NCBI GenBank assembly: GCA_002150815.3
Contig: NDFF03000195.1
Location: 1 to 25,309 of the forward strand
Direction: 5' to 3'
Length of the DNA stretch: 25,309 bases
Origin: Grammothele lineata
Taxonomy: Eukaryota > Basidiomycota > Agaricomycetes > Polyporales > Polyporaceae
Part shown: positions 1-9,500 of the stretch, piece by piece
Numbering within the stretch: the first letter of the stretch is position 1
Layout: the number at the start of each line of letters is the position of its first letter
Translations under genes and position numbers: made by a program
Notes under the pieces: model-generated
The model's input: the letters and a program-made list of their open reading frames with translations, nothing else
What the model was told of the DNA's origin: nothing
Database searches by the model: none

Positions 1-268
1 CCCGGCATCTTTCCCGCGCCCGACCCGGCATCTTTCCCGCGCCCGACCCGGCATCTTTCCCGCGCCCGACCCGGCATCTTTCCCGCGCCCGACCCGGCAT
101 CTTTCCCGCGCCGCCCGAGCATCTTTCCCGCGCCGCCCGGGAGACCTTTTCCGCGCCGCCCGGGAGACCTTTCCCACGCCGCCCGGGAGACCTTTCCCGC
201 GCCGCCCGGGAGACCTTTCCCGCGCCGCCCGGGAGACCTTTCCCGCGCCGCCCGGGAGCCCTCCCGCG
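1..268. repeat. 23-bp tandem repeat array in two subfamilies
   Basis: About eleven units of 23 bp (one of 22 bp) run from the window edge. The first five begin CCCGGCATC (starts at 1, 24, 47, 70, 93). A transitional unit begins at 113, and the remaining units, at 135, 158, 181, 204 and 227, begin GCCCGGGAGACC. A degenerate unit follows at 250. All share a TTTCCCGCGCC core, so one half of the unit was replaced while the other half was kept, which suggests stepwise expansion. The array probably continues left of the window. No coding function is apparent. Confidence 0.95.
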
Positions 269-438
269 AGAGGTCTGCTCGTCACCAATGAATGCCCTGT
301 CATGACAGCGAGGGGCATACGAGGGTGTCCCCGTAGAGGCAGGCGGCCTGTGGTCGCACGTGTTCCACAGCCAGCGCTCCCCGCGTGCAGCCGCGTGCCC
401 TGCGCCTTTTCGCCGAGCGCCCATCGCGCCACGCGCTC

Positions 439-448
439 ATCACGTGAT
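439..448. promoter_or_regulatory. Palindromic E-box (ATCACGTGAT) upstream of the 573-1262 gene
   Basis: A perfect 10-bp palindrome with the CACGTG core lies about 125 bp before the proposed ATG of the next gene. TCACGTGA is the classical site of fungal bHLH factors of the Cbf1/CPF1 type. Binding here is inferred from sequence and position only. Confidence 0.35.
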
Positions 449-572
449 GCACACGCATCTTGACTTCTCTCACGGTTGATTCACGGCGCTTGCCACGCTC
501 GCGACACTCTGCCTCCCTCCTCCCCACCGTGACAAGGGACCTCGGACCGAATAACCGTACATCCTTGAAGAT

Positions 573-1262
573 ATGGGCGGCTACCCCACCAGAAGCTCTA
601 CCAGACATGCGCAATCATCAATACATGTCCCTCCATCCGAAACAGGTGCGCTGTTCATTACTCTTCGGTCCCTTACCTCTCAGTCCATGAGTAGCTCCCC
701 CGAAGCGCAAGAGGACGGACGGCGACTCTCATAAAAACGCGAACAAACGCGCGAAAGGCGCAGCGCCCCCTCGCGCGCAAGATGCGCGCACCTCGCGCGC
801 GCACAAGGGTAAGCAGCGCGCGCGCGACTCGCCGCCATTCGACCCCCGCCCCATCCTCCACCCTCAAACTGTCACTTTGGAAAATTTCAGTGCGTCGTAC
901 CACTCACCTTCCCCCTCACTTACTGATCTCATCCGCAGAAAACCCGTGGAAAGGTACACGGTCCATCAAGCCGTACCGCACGGAAATAGACATACTCAAC
1001 ACCTTGGAGAGCCGCGTCGCTGAGGGCGAGGGCACATGGGCACCCGACGCCTCGCGCGAGCCTGGTCTGCCTGGTCTCCAGACTCATACAAGCCATCGCG
1101 CCCTCGCCCAGAGCAATCTCGACTTCCGCGCCATGCTCCACGGGGTCCTAGTAACAGGTAAGTATTTGCATCACTCCATCGTACCACGAACTCATGTGCC
1201 TCACAGCCGGGTTTCCCTCCAAAGCTACCACGAAGGAGCTTGCTAACGGAGATAAGGAGTGA
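573..1262 (+). CDS. Small four-exon gene, basic N-terminal region, unknown function
   Basis: I do not recognise the family. The proposed exons are 573-645, 695-889, 939-1157 and 1207-1262, giving 180 residues. All three introns (646-694, 890-938, 1158-1206) are exactly 49 bp with GT-AG ends (donors GTGCGC, GTGCGT, GTAAGT) and the reading frame is kept through each junction; the total length is a multiple of three. No single unspliced frame shows this protein, which is why it is easy to miss. The N-terminal third is strongly basic, with a PPKRKR cluster near residue 27 and further KR/RA runs, consistent with a nuclear localisation signal. The middle and C-terminal parts look like ordinary globular sequence (ENFKNPWKGTRSIKPYRTE is a representative stretch). 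An E-box palindrome lies upstream. The terminal exon could be wrong, because GC-rich DNA downstream leaves room for further exons. Confidence 0.55.
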
Positions 1263-1781
1263 ACGACGCTCGCATTACAGCGTCATTACATTACATTAGT
1301 TACCCGTCAGCTATCGTTAATACACCCCACTCCTGCGTCATTTTCACTCCTTAACCTATGCATGCTCACTACAGGGCAAGCGCCCTGTACTCCAAGTACG
1401 TCCTCACCGATATTCCACCTATAGCGCGCGCGCGTTTGCCCGTCCCTCACGCGCGCGCAACACCAGCGCGCACAACCGCACACACTCCCTATGATGATAT
1501 AGACGCCGTCTCTACCAGCGTGCACCACCGCCACCTGAGAAAGTCCTGCCACCGCGGACGTGCAGTGCTACCACGAACCCCAGGCATGCGCGCACACCAT
1601 CACGTCGACCCTCTTGCGGTCATGACAGGCCCGCGCGTCCACCAGTCACACCAGCGCGCATGCCTTGCACGTGCCCGAGGAGCACACTCGCACCCCACCA
1701 CGGAGACCCATCGCCGTCATGACAGGGCCTCACTCTCCCAGATGAGAGCTTATAATAGCAGCGTACCATAATAACATCACC
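1263..1781. other. GC-rich intergenic stretch, weak coding signal
   Basis: Alternating CG-rich runs (GCGCGCGCG near 1423) and His/Arg-rich open frames in several frames. One ATG-started frame (1358-1771) has a plausible first 50 residues, then becomes His-rich and unconvincing. A TATAATA at 1751-1757 lies just upstream of the next candidate gene. Nothing here can be called a gene with confidence. Confidence 0.5.
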
Positions 1782-2168
1782 ATGGGACCAACAGATACCT
1801 GGCGCGGGAAGCTGGATTGCTCAAAACGCGCTGTATACGCCAGCCTGGTTGCAGCGCGGGACAACTCGTCAATGGAGAACAGCGCGCAAGGCACGAAAAC
1901 GCTCACCCAGCCACAGCCCAAGACAAGTGAGCACAACACGCGCGATCAGAAGATATTGAGTGCTGAGATCAGCCGCCCGCTGCTCAGCACGGCGCCTCAG
2001 CAAGCCCACCACCTTTTTGGCGAACAAAGTCACTGCGATGGATCACGAAGTCACCCGAATGTACGTGACACGGTGAAGGTGTGCTCGCGCGATGCAGTGG
2101 CTGTAGTAGTCTCACTCAGTACTGGCAGTGACTATGGCGCGCGATCATCTGTAAAAACGGAGGCGTAG
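1782..2168 (+). CDS. Possible three-exon small gene, about 94 residues, unknown function
   Basis: The ATG at 1782 has a very good context (ATCACCATGG), and a TATAATA lies about 25 bp upstream. The unspliced frame is open to 2168, but the sequence reads better if introns 1927-1972 (46 bp, GTGAGC donor) and 2073-2128 (56 bp, GTGAAG donor) are removed; together they are 102 bp, so both versions end at the same stop. The spliced form has exons 1782-1926, 1973-2072 and 2129-2168. The protein is polar, with no recognised domain, signal peptide or membrane segment. It could also be a chance frame in GC-rich DNA. Confidence 0.35.
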   Translation: MGPTDTWRGKLDCSKRAVYASLVAARDNSSMENSAQGTKTLTQPQPKTSEHNTRDQKILSAEISRPLLSTAPQQAHHLFGEQSHCDGSRSHPNVRDTVKVCSRDAVAVVVSLSTGSDYGARSSVKTEA

Positions 2169-2520
2169 ATTAAAATGGCAGCGACATTGTACCAAGCGGA
2201 GATCGAGGATTCGGTTGGCGCGACGCCCTTGTGAACCCGACGCGCGCGCGGAGGTCATCGTCGCTTGGACGCGAGACCAAGACGCCGGACGCGCGGCGTT
2301 CAGAGCAGGCTCCTAGAGGGCGTGATTGAGCCGCGATACCATTGCGCGATCTCCTCTGCAGTCTGCTAAGATCCTCCCCTAGGCTCCTTGAGTTACCGAC
2401 TAAGTAAATGTCACTTGTAGAGCCGTCAAGCTACATCCCATACCTATGTAGTCTCTTGTAGTATGTACCTTCCCCACGACGTCACATCCTTAAGCTTCAT
2501 ACATGCCGGTTTCGTTACGT
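2169..2520. other. Intergenic, no gene seen
   Basis: A GC-rich left half with CGCGCGCG runs and an AT-richer right half. I see no gene-like frame, RNA or clear repeat. Confidence 0.5.
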
Positions 2521-2615
2521 GAAATGCAAGTTATCGCGCGAGAGGTCGACTCGCGAGCTTACACAAACGGGCTGCGAGCAATCGCGCGCCGCCTGTCACG
2601 AATGTCGGCGTTCGC

Positions 2616-2927
2616 ATGACTGCCCAAACAAACGTCACTCAGCTTGCACCATCGCGATGTTCGCTGGGGAGACCCGCGACCTCGCAGACGCTGGGTTTGC
2701 TGAGGCGCCGTGCCTGGCCAAGCGGGAGAGCATACCAACGCCCCCTCCATGGCGCGCATCGCAATCCTTATGGCGACACTGTCCTGTCGCATGCGCGCGA
2801 GCTGTGTCAGCAATTGACCGGGTCCGCAGGGCCACCTGGCGAATCCACTTGGGACCATTTCTTTGAAACCCCGAAGCACCAAGAGGATCCCCTCTGGTCA
2901 TTGCGCCGGCATACCACTACCTTGTGA
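2616..2927 (+). CDS. Weak candidate coding stretch before the minisatellite
   Basis: An ATG-started frame gives 103 residues, and the same frame is open upstream from about 2525. The last 50 residues (including RNPYGDTVLSHARELCQQL) look protein-like, while competing frames on both strands are also open here. The stop falls 26 bp before the 106-bp array. No domain is recognised. It may be a terminal exon of an unseen gene or chance. Confidence 0.22.
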   Translation: MTAQTNVTQLAPSRCSLGRPATSQTLGLLRRRAWPSGRAYQRPLHGAHRNPYGDTVLSHARELCQQLTGSAGPPGESTWDHFFETPKHQEDPLWSLRRHTTTL

Positions 2928-2952
2928 CATCCAGTGACGCCACTGGCATTGC

Positions 2953-3707
2953 GTGCAGGCGAACAGGAAGAACGACGCAGCAAAACGCACGATCGTCCAG
3001 AGGACGACCATGCCACCTGGTCTGCTTCAGCCGCAGACACTCGCACGCCCTGGGACGTGTGCAGGCGAACAGGAAGAACGACGCAGCAAAACGCACGATC
3101 GTCCAGAGGACGACCATGCCACCTGGTCTGCTTCAGCCGCAGACACTCGCACGCCCTGGGACGTGTGCAGGCGAACAGGAAGAACGACGCAGCAAAACGC
3201 ACGATCGTCCAGAGGACGACCATGCCACCTGGTCTGCTTCAGCCGCAGACACTCGCACGCCCTGGGACGTGTGCAGGCGAACAGGAAGAACGACGCAGCA
3301 AAACGCACGATCGTCCAGAGGACGACCATGCCACCTGGTCTGCTTCAGCCGCAGACACTCGCACGCCCTGGGACGTGTGCAGGCGAACAGGAAGAACGAC
3401 GCAGCAAAACGCACGATCGTCCAGAGGACGACCATGCCACCTGGTCTGCTTCAGCCGCAGACACTCGCACGCCCTGGGACGTGTGCAGGCGAACAGGAAG
3501 AACGACGCAGCAAAACGCACGATCGTCCAGAGGACGACCATGCCACCTGGTCTGCTTCAGCCGCAGACACTCGCACGCCCTGGGACGTGTGCAGGCGAAC
3601 AGGAAGAACGACGCAGCAAAACGCACGATCGTCCAGAGAACGACCATGCCACCTGGTCTGCTTCAGCCGCAGACACTCGCACGCCCTGGGACGTGTGCAG
3701 GCGAAAC
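2953..3707. repeat. 106-bp minisatellite, seven full copies plus a stub
   Basis: Unit starts are at 2953, 3059, 3165, 3271, 3377, 3483 and 3589, each beginning GTGCAGGCGAACAGG; a partial copy begins at 3695 and breaks down after about 12 bp. By eye the copies are identical except for one G-to-A change at 3639 in the last full unit. The unit has no TAA, TAG or TGA in any plus-strand frame, so all three forward frames stay open across the array, whereas the reverse strand has one stop per unit, which yields staggered 100-codon frames. Since 106 is not a multiple of three, any translation would cycle through all three frames. I treat it as non-coding. Confidence 0.97.
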
Positions 3708-3961
3708 AAAAACGGCTCTGACAGCACAGCACAGACGCCAAACGGTGTGCGAATGAACCATGAATACGGTGGTCAAACTAACTGAACAGGAAAAGTGAAG
3801 AGCAGACCGCAGCAGACCTCAGCGCATCCCATATATATCCTCAGACGGTGGCAGTGTTGGTGCCTATCCCAACATTGGGACAACCTATCATCCATCGGAC
3901 CGAGCCATCGCATTGATTATTGCATTCAACCAGACATGCCGCGCATCTAATTACCCTCAAC
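3708..3961. other. Intergenic with TATA-like run and small inverted repeat
   Basis: A CATATATAT run lies near 3830. A 14-bp inverted repeat TCCCAACATTGGGA is at 3867-3880. The interval is the 3' flank of the minus-strand gene ending at 3962, so these may be part of its 3' region or a small unannotated promoter. No coding sequence is supported. Confidence 0.4.
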
Positions 3962-5492
3962 CTAGCTACGCTTCCCTTTGCCCAATTTCACTCCTCCGGA
4001 CGATTTCCCCTTTCCTTTAGCTACCTTCCCCGACTTTCCTCCAGCTCCCTTCGCTTGAATGCGTTGTACATGCCGTCCTTCAGGCCACCCAGCTGTGGGA
4101 AGAGGGTACTCCGTCCAGTACCATGATTGGGCAAACCTTTGAAGCCAGGATGGCTTGTCTATCCTGCCTTGGTGACCGCAAGTGCCGCAGGTAACGTTCC
4201 GGTGATTGTCCTTGCCGCGGTTGGTTCGCGCGCGCATGGTTGCCTTGCACTTGGGACACTGCAACCTGAATCCCCACACGGTCTCCCGAATCACCTCATA
4301 AACTAGTAATCGGGTGTTCACTGTGTCTCCTTCACGATATAAGATCATGAAGTTGCTGGGGGCCTCGTTCCGTCGTCCGACGACCCGCAGGACATTGTCC
4401 CACAGGGAAGCATTCGGGGTGATGTAAGCGTACAGCTGCACACAGAGGTCTTCGAACCACCCGTGGACGACCGGCACCACCACAGTCTCCGCAGTTGCCG
4501 CAAACACAAAGTCCAGCCGACCCCTGGGGGTTTGAGGTGTACTATTTCGGAATGCATGTCAGACCATTGCGGGGCACTCCTTATTATACCACCGCCCACC
4601 TTTTGAGTAATGCGTGCAGTTGCCCGCGGCTCTCTTCACCGGTTACCGCATTGCCGCATGCCAACAGAAACAGCCCACGCAAACCAGTCACCAGGTGCAG
4701 CGAGCTCCAAATCGGATACATGAAGCATGACAACAACTGCCGTATGTGATCAGCGTCCCAGAGTACACGCCCAATCACAACAATATGATTCACCTTGCTA
4801 ATGTCCACGCTGGCCCCCAACGCCACTGCATTCTTCACTTTAGACTGGATATGCCGTGCCAGCCCTTGAGTAACCGAAAACCACAGCTGTCCATCCACAG
4901 TATCGCTATGCGTCTCCAAAAATATTGCGTAAGGCATCGTGGTCCTCTGTTTTCCCAGTTGTGTCCCAAATTTGCTGAGCGCATTCTTCGTCCGGGTTCC
5001 GCAGATGGTTGATAAAGCCAGGGACAGTTTAAGCGCCACCACCTGACCACCTTAGTAACAGCATGTACATCCCGAGCAGCCCACACTCACATACTCCGAG
5101 TTTTGATACATGTGTTGCTTTAGTTTTGCGAGTAGGCTGTCGCAGCCGTTCCCAGTGCCCTCTTCCAATGACAGATAGATTAGCCCAAAGCCTGCCGAGA
5201 TGCGAGTAGCTATCAGGCGGGCGCCAGCTTGCGGGCCCACGGTGTAAAAAGGCACGCTGCGCTCCCGTGAGTAGCATGCTGTACACACGAAGCTGTTGGT
5301 TAGGGCTTCCACCTCCATGTCCGCGCTAAGCTGCACGCAGGCGGACATCCCATCACACTTCCTGCCAACGCACATAGCGTGCTCGCAGCCAGGACGCGTG
5401 CATCGCACCACCGTTTCACTCCCAGTGTTTTGACATCCAGAGCAGGTCTGTATTCCTGTCATTGAGTGCAATGCATTCTGTAGAAGCAACAT
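3962..5492 (-). CDS. Cysteine-rich PHD/RING-like and zinc-ribbon protein with a possible CHAT/caspase-like core
   Basis: Exons are 5492-5091, 5042-4600 and 4523-3962, giving 468 residues. Intron 5090-5043 (48 bp) has a perfect GTGAGT donor and a TTACTAA branch-like site; intron 4599-4524 (76 bp) ends CCCCCAG. The frame holds through both. The N-terminus has eight ordered Cys (17, 20, 31, 36, 41, 46, 70, 73), like a cross-brace PHD/RING-type zinc module. Residues about 170-315 contain a hydrophobic beta-strand pattern, the LLACGNAVTG block near 260-269 and a preceding His (179), which recalls the Cys/His layout of CHAT or caspase-like peptidases; this is only a resemblance. A CPKC...CGTC zinc ribbon follows (371-397) and the tail is Gly/Lys-rich. 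Predicted zinc-binding, probably nuclear. The start could lie further upstream. The head-to-head neighbour at 5596 is only 103 bp away, so a shared promoter is likely. Confidence 0.7.
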
Positions 5493-5595
5493 TGCTTACT
5501 GGAATCGGTGCCCTGGTACAGTCGTCCAAAGTGGACGTGATCTGATTATTGACTACGTCCAGCGCGCTTGAGAGTGCTACTCAAATGTTAGTGAT

Positions 5596-6407
5596 ATGAC
5601 ATGTAGGCGACACATTCAGCTCACTGTCGACCATTTTCGAGGTCAAGTAAGCTTGGGAGCCGTCAGCGCAGTCGTCAAGGAGATGATCGTGCTGGATAGC
5701 TCGCCTGCTAAAATTTCCTCGCCCGTAGCAACGGTGTCTGCCGCTGCTGGTGAGGCAGCGAGTCCACGAGGACGAATGACTTTTGCCGTCGTTTCTGGCA
5801 GTTTGGCTTGCTGGAAGCCGCCGGTGGCCAAGTTGGCCAAATTGAACAACGACATGGGAACAGAAGCAGAGGCGGACGATCCTTCACCGAACGCTAACGA
5901 CACTCTAATAGCATATCTCTTATGCTGTGCAACCAACACCCAATTTGGAATGTCTCAATATGACTCAGCTTAGGCACTCCAGTGCCCGATCGCAATCTGG
6001 CCATGCTAAATCTATCTTCCTCATCAAACGAGCACCAGCGGGAAGTCAAGTCGTGGCCCGCCATTGCAACGCCTCACCTTTCTTTCCTGACTACCTCATC
6101 CATATTGCCAGCAGGCTGGACACCTCTCTCCGTCCACTCCACCTCTAACGCTGTAGGTTGCACTGTCTCTGTACCCCGCTCACTCCGCAAGTGGCCAGGC
6201 TCCGAACGTAATAAAGTGCCACCTGGCTACCTACTTAGCTCTCCCATCGCTTGCAGCATCACCTCCCTTACACTCTCACGTGAGCACCCGAAATCCACTT
6301 TCAGTTACTCCTCACACACTTACTGCACCGCAGTAGTACACCTCCTGCTTATTTCTGCCCATATAACGCGTTTTACCACCTCCTCACCCATTGTTCGTAC
6401 CTCCTAG
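5596..6407 (+). CDS. Two-exon gene of unknown function, about 254 residues
   Basis: Exons are 5596-5926 and 5974-6407. The intron 5927-5973 (47 bp, GTGCAA donor, TATGACTCA branch-like site, CTTAG acceptor) joins two open frames in phase. The first exon encodes an Ala/Val-rich region with a stretch of acidic residues before the junction; the second is Ser/Thr/Pro-rich. No domain is recognised, and no signal peptide is evident. The reverse strand over 5643-5939 is also open and protein-like, and could instead be an upstream exon of the minus-strand zinc-finger gene; codon texture does not clearly separate the two options. The last 80 residues are the weakest part, and another intron (donor GTAGGT near 6151) is possible. 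Confidence 0.4.
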
Positions 6408-6410
6408 TGG

Positions 6411-6418
6411 ATATATAC
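6411..6418 (+). promoter_or_regulatory. TATA-like box before the 18-exon gene
   Basis: ATATATAC lies about 120 bp upstream of the ATG at 6538 in an otherwise mixed sequence. It is the only clear TATA-like run in the short gap between the two plus-strand genes. Functional status is inferred. Confidence 0.35.
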
Positions 6419-6537
6419 TATTGATCCCCGCACTAACCAGGCACGCACGCAGACTTTTGCCCTCATTTAGTATGTTAACAAGAATTCACTCATTACTGAC
6501 GTCAATGTACTCATGGGCACCCTGGTCCTAGCCTACC

Positions 6538-9500
6538 ATGCAGCACGATGCGACGGAGTACTCGTGGGACGCTTCTCTCAACCTCTGGAGATACGAAGTC
6601 CCTCCAGAAAACGAACCCACAAGTTCTAACTTAGTAACCCAGGCCATCATTGATGAAGCGGCCACCACACGTTTCTCTGCGGCCCCTTGGATCCCTATCA
6701 GTGAGGCACGGCAGTGCAAGGTTTTACCGCTCCGTATCTTCTCCAAAGGAATCACAGATAGCCCCGAAGGATTTGAAATCGCGTGTTTCTTCCCGAAGCA
6801 CCTTAGGTATCATTATGCTTACCACCCTCCACCCCCATTTATAAACCTTCGTTTGTAGGGAAGACATGCGCGTTTGCGCACGCTTGCATAACCTCTACAA
6901 CGCTGCTTTAGCCACGTTTGATTGGCAAGGCGCTGCGGACGCTGCAACACAGCAGGGCAGATCAGACATCGCTGGCAACATCGCTCAATTATACTCAGGC
7001 CTGCGCCTCAACATGGTCACTGCCTACGCTGTCTTGCAAAAAACGGTTGATACTTTGCGTTCCCTCGGTTTAGACGGTCGACCCGCAGATGATTCGGATT
7101 TCTCTATGATACGCTTACCGCACCTAAAACAATTCATACACGAACAAGTTACATGCGGGTCCTCCAACCCTACTCTCTTTACAGGGAACGACGCACCTCC
7201 CACAGCCTACGAGGACCCTATCCCAGGTGAGTGCTGTGATCCAGCACTCATACCTAGCTTACGCATCCACCCAGTTCTACGGCTTGCTGCGAACAAACAT
7301 GATGACGTTCGTGTCATGCTCTGGGGAACGCACTCTTGGGACCACGAACATCACGTAGGCGATGATGCAGACGAACATTTTGCCCTTTTCAGAGACTATC
7401 TTGGACAAATCACCAGCGTTGAGAGGGCAGAGGAAGCACTCGTTAGTATTCTCATTTTATAAGCAATCGTCAACTGAATATTCTCCAGCATGCCCCCGCA
7501 GCGGCTGGTAATGCTGATCTCCGGCCTACTCAATTAGACTTCGACATTGAGATGTGCGACCGACCCAATGAGGATTCAGAGGGCGAGGACGAGTTAGAGG
7601 ACACCGACGAAGAAGATGGCGAGGACGAATTGGCGGATACCGACGAACACGACGGCGAGGACGAATTAGCGCAGACGAATCAAACTGACGAGTATGACGA
7701 GGAGCACGAGCCAGTCGGAGATACTGAACAGGAGGAAGAGGTAACCAGCGACGACGAGCCCATCGCCAAGGTCTGCGTCTTTATAGGCACCAGTTGACTC
7801 TTATTGAAACCAAATACAGCGTATGATCCGCCTTAGAAAGCGGCGTCTCGAGAAGGTCACCAGCAACGACGAACCCATCCCCAAGGTCTGTATCTTGACA
7901 TGCACCTGTAGACTATGATTGAAACCAATTACAGCGTCTGACACGCCTAGCAGCACGACGTCTCGGCTCCGGCAAATCTATTAAAACCGTTCGTATTTCT
8001 TTTCCTGCTGTATAGCCCACTTTCAATGTGTGTTACTCTAGGAACCTAGCGAAGAGAGACACGCCAACCCAGGCAAACCTGTTAGTTAATCAATCAACCT
8101 CTTATACTCTGTCTTTTCATAACCACTTCTCCTGAACAGCATAAACGCTCGAGGAGATCCAGCCAGCGCGCAGGCAAGGCTGTCATTTCTGACATGGTAA
8201 TCAACCCTGCCCTGCACGCAGAGTTGTGCTTACTCACCAACCACACAGCCAGCTGCTACCCTCGACGACGGTAATTCCAGCTCGCCAGAGCCCAGACCTC
8301 CTGCCAAACAGCAGCGCAAGCGCACAGCCCCAGTCCAGGAGCCCTCTTCGCAAGACACTGCTGTCGACGAGCAACGGCCCCACTCACTCGACTCCCACTC
8401 TCCCGAACCAACCTCTACGACTGCAGACGCCATTAGCGTTAAGGCTCACTCAACGCAAGGCACATCCTCCTCAGAGAAGCCAGCATCTCCTCACCCTAGT
8501 CGTACAACGGTCAGCTGATTGACGCCTCTTTCTGCAAACTCATTGATATATATCCCATTGCAGAGTCTCCACACTCCTGCCATATCCCAAGCTCCCGTCC
8601 TAGAAGTCCAAGTCGTACGCCTCCCCATAGTTTTAAATGCACATGATAGGCCAGCTTTACTCATAGCCCTTATAGTCCACGCAGAGCCCACAGCCCTCGG
8701 CTGTCACCCTCTCCCCTATGGCCCACAACGGCGTCACTGAGACTGAAGATCTGGACATAGACGCTGAGGGAGAAATTGACCATGAGGTAGTTACTCTCTC
8801 CCCAAAACTCGAACAATGGCCTCACCCCCCATCTCTCGCCAGCAAGAACCCCCTAAGAGTGTCACTGAGACTCAGTCTCAGCCCCCGTCCCATGTAATCT
8901 CAAATTTATTTCCGTACTTACTGTTCTGACCTCGCATTGTAGTCGCCCATTGAACCACGCAAGCAGACCACGACCATGAAGCCAGCTCAATCTCAGGGCT
9001 ATCAGTCAGACCTAGTCGCCGCTCTCAATCAAATGTGCCAAGGCAACGAAGCCTTGAACATTGCAGCACGAGCTGAACAAGAGCATCCAACGTCACCAAC
9101 CACCCTGCTTCCGCAAGCCACCAGGAACACGAGGGCAGCAGCCAGAACCCAATCTCACCGGACACCTTTGGACCACGCTCACGGAAACACGTCACGGTTA
9201 ACTCCAATGACGGAACGTCCCCTCGCAGGGAAAGCCTTGCTAGAGGTTTGTTTGGTTCAAGCTATTTCACTGGTGTAGTTCGCCCTCTAAATGCCCTACA
9301 ACAGATGATGACTCAGCCCAATGGTGAGTGGCTGAAGACGCAGCCGCCCCAGTAAACTAGTTTCCACTTAGCAATTAAACTTCCTCCAATGTATGCCGTT
9401 CACGTAGATGCAGAATTCTTACCCGACATCTTTGACAATGATATGACAAGTATGGAGCCAGGTGAGATCAAAAAAGTGATAAGCATCCACCACTTATTCG

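Noticed and set aside
300..614. Minus-strand 104-codon frame
   Set aside because: No splice or start support, and it overlaps the promoter and first exon of the plus-strand gene at 573.
2953..3694. CRISPR array
   Set aside because: Units are contiguous with no variable spacers, and the genome is eukaryotic in gene structure.
2924..3785. Three long overlapping forward frames (265-283 codons) and staggered 100-codon reverse frames
   Set aside because: They are translations of the 106-bp tandem unit in every frame, which follows from its lack of forward stops; no start context or splice signal supports a gene.
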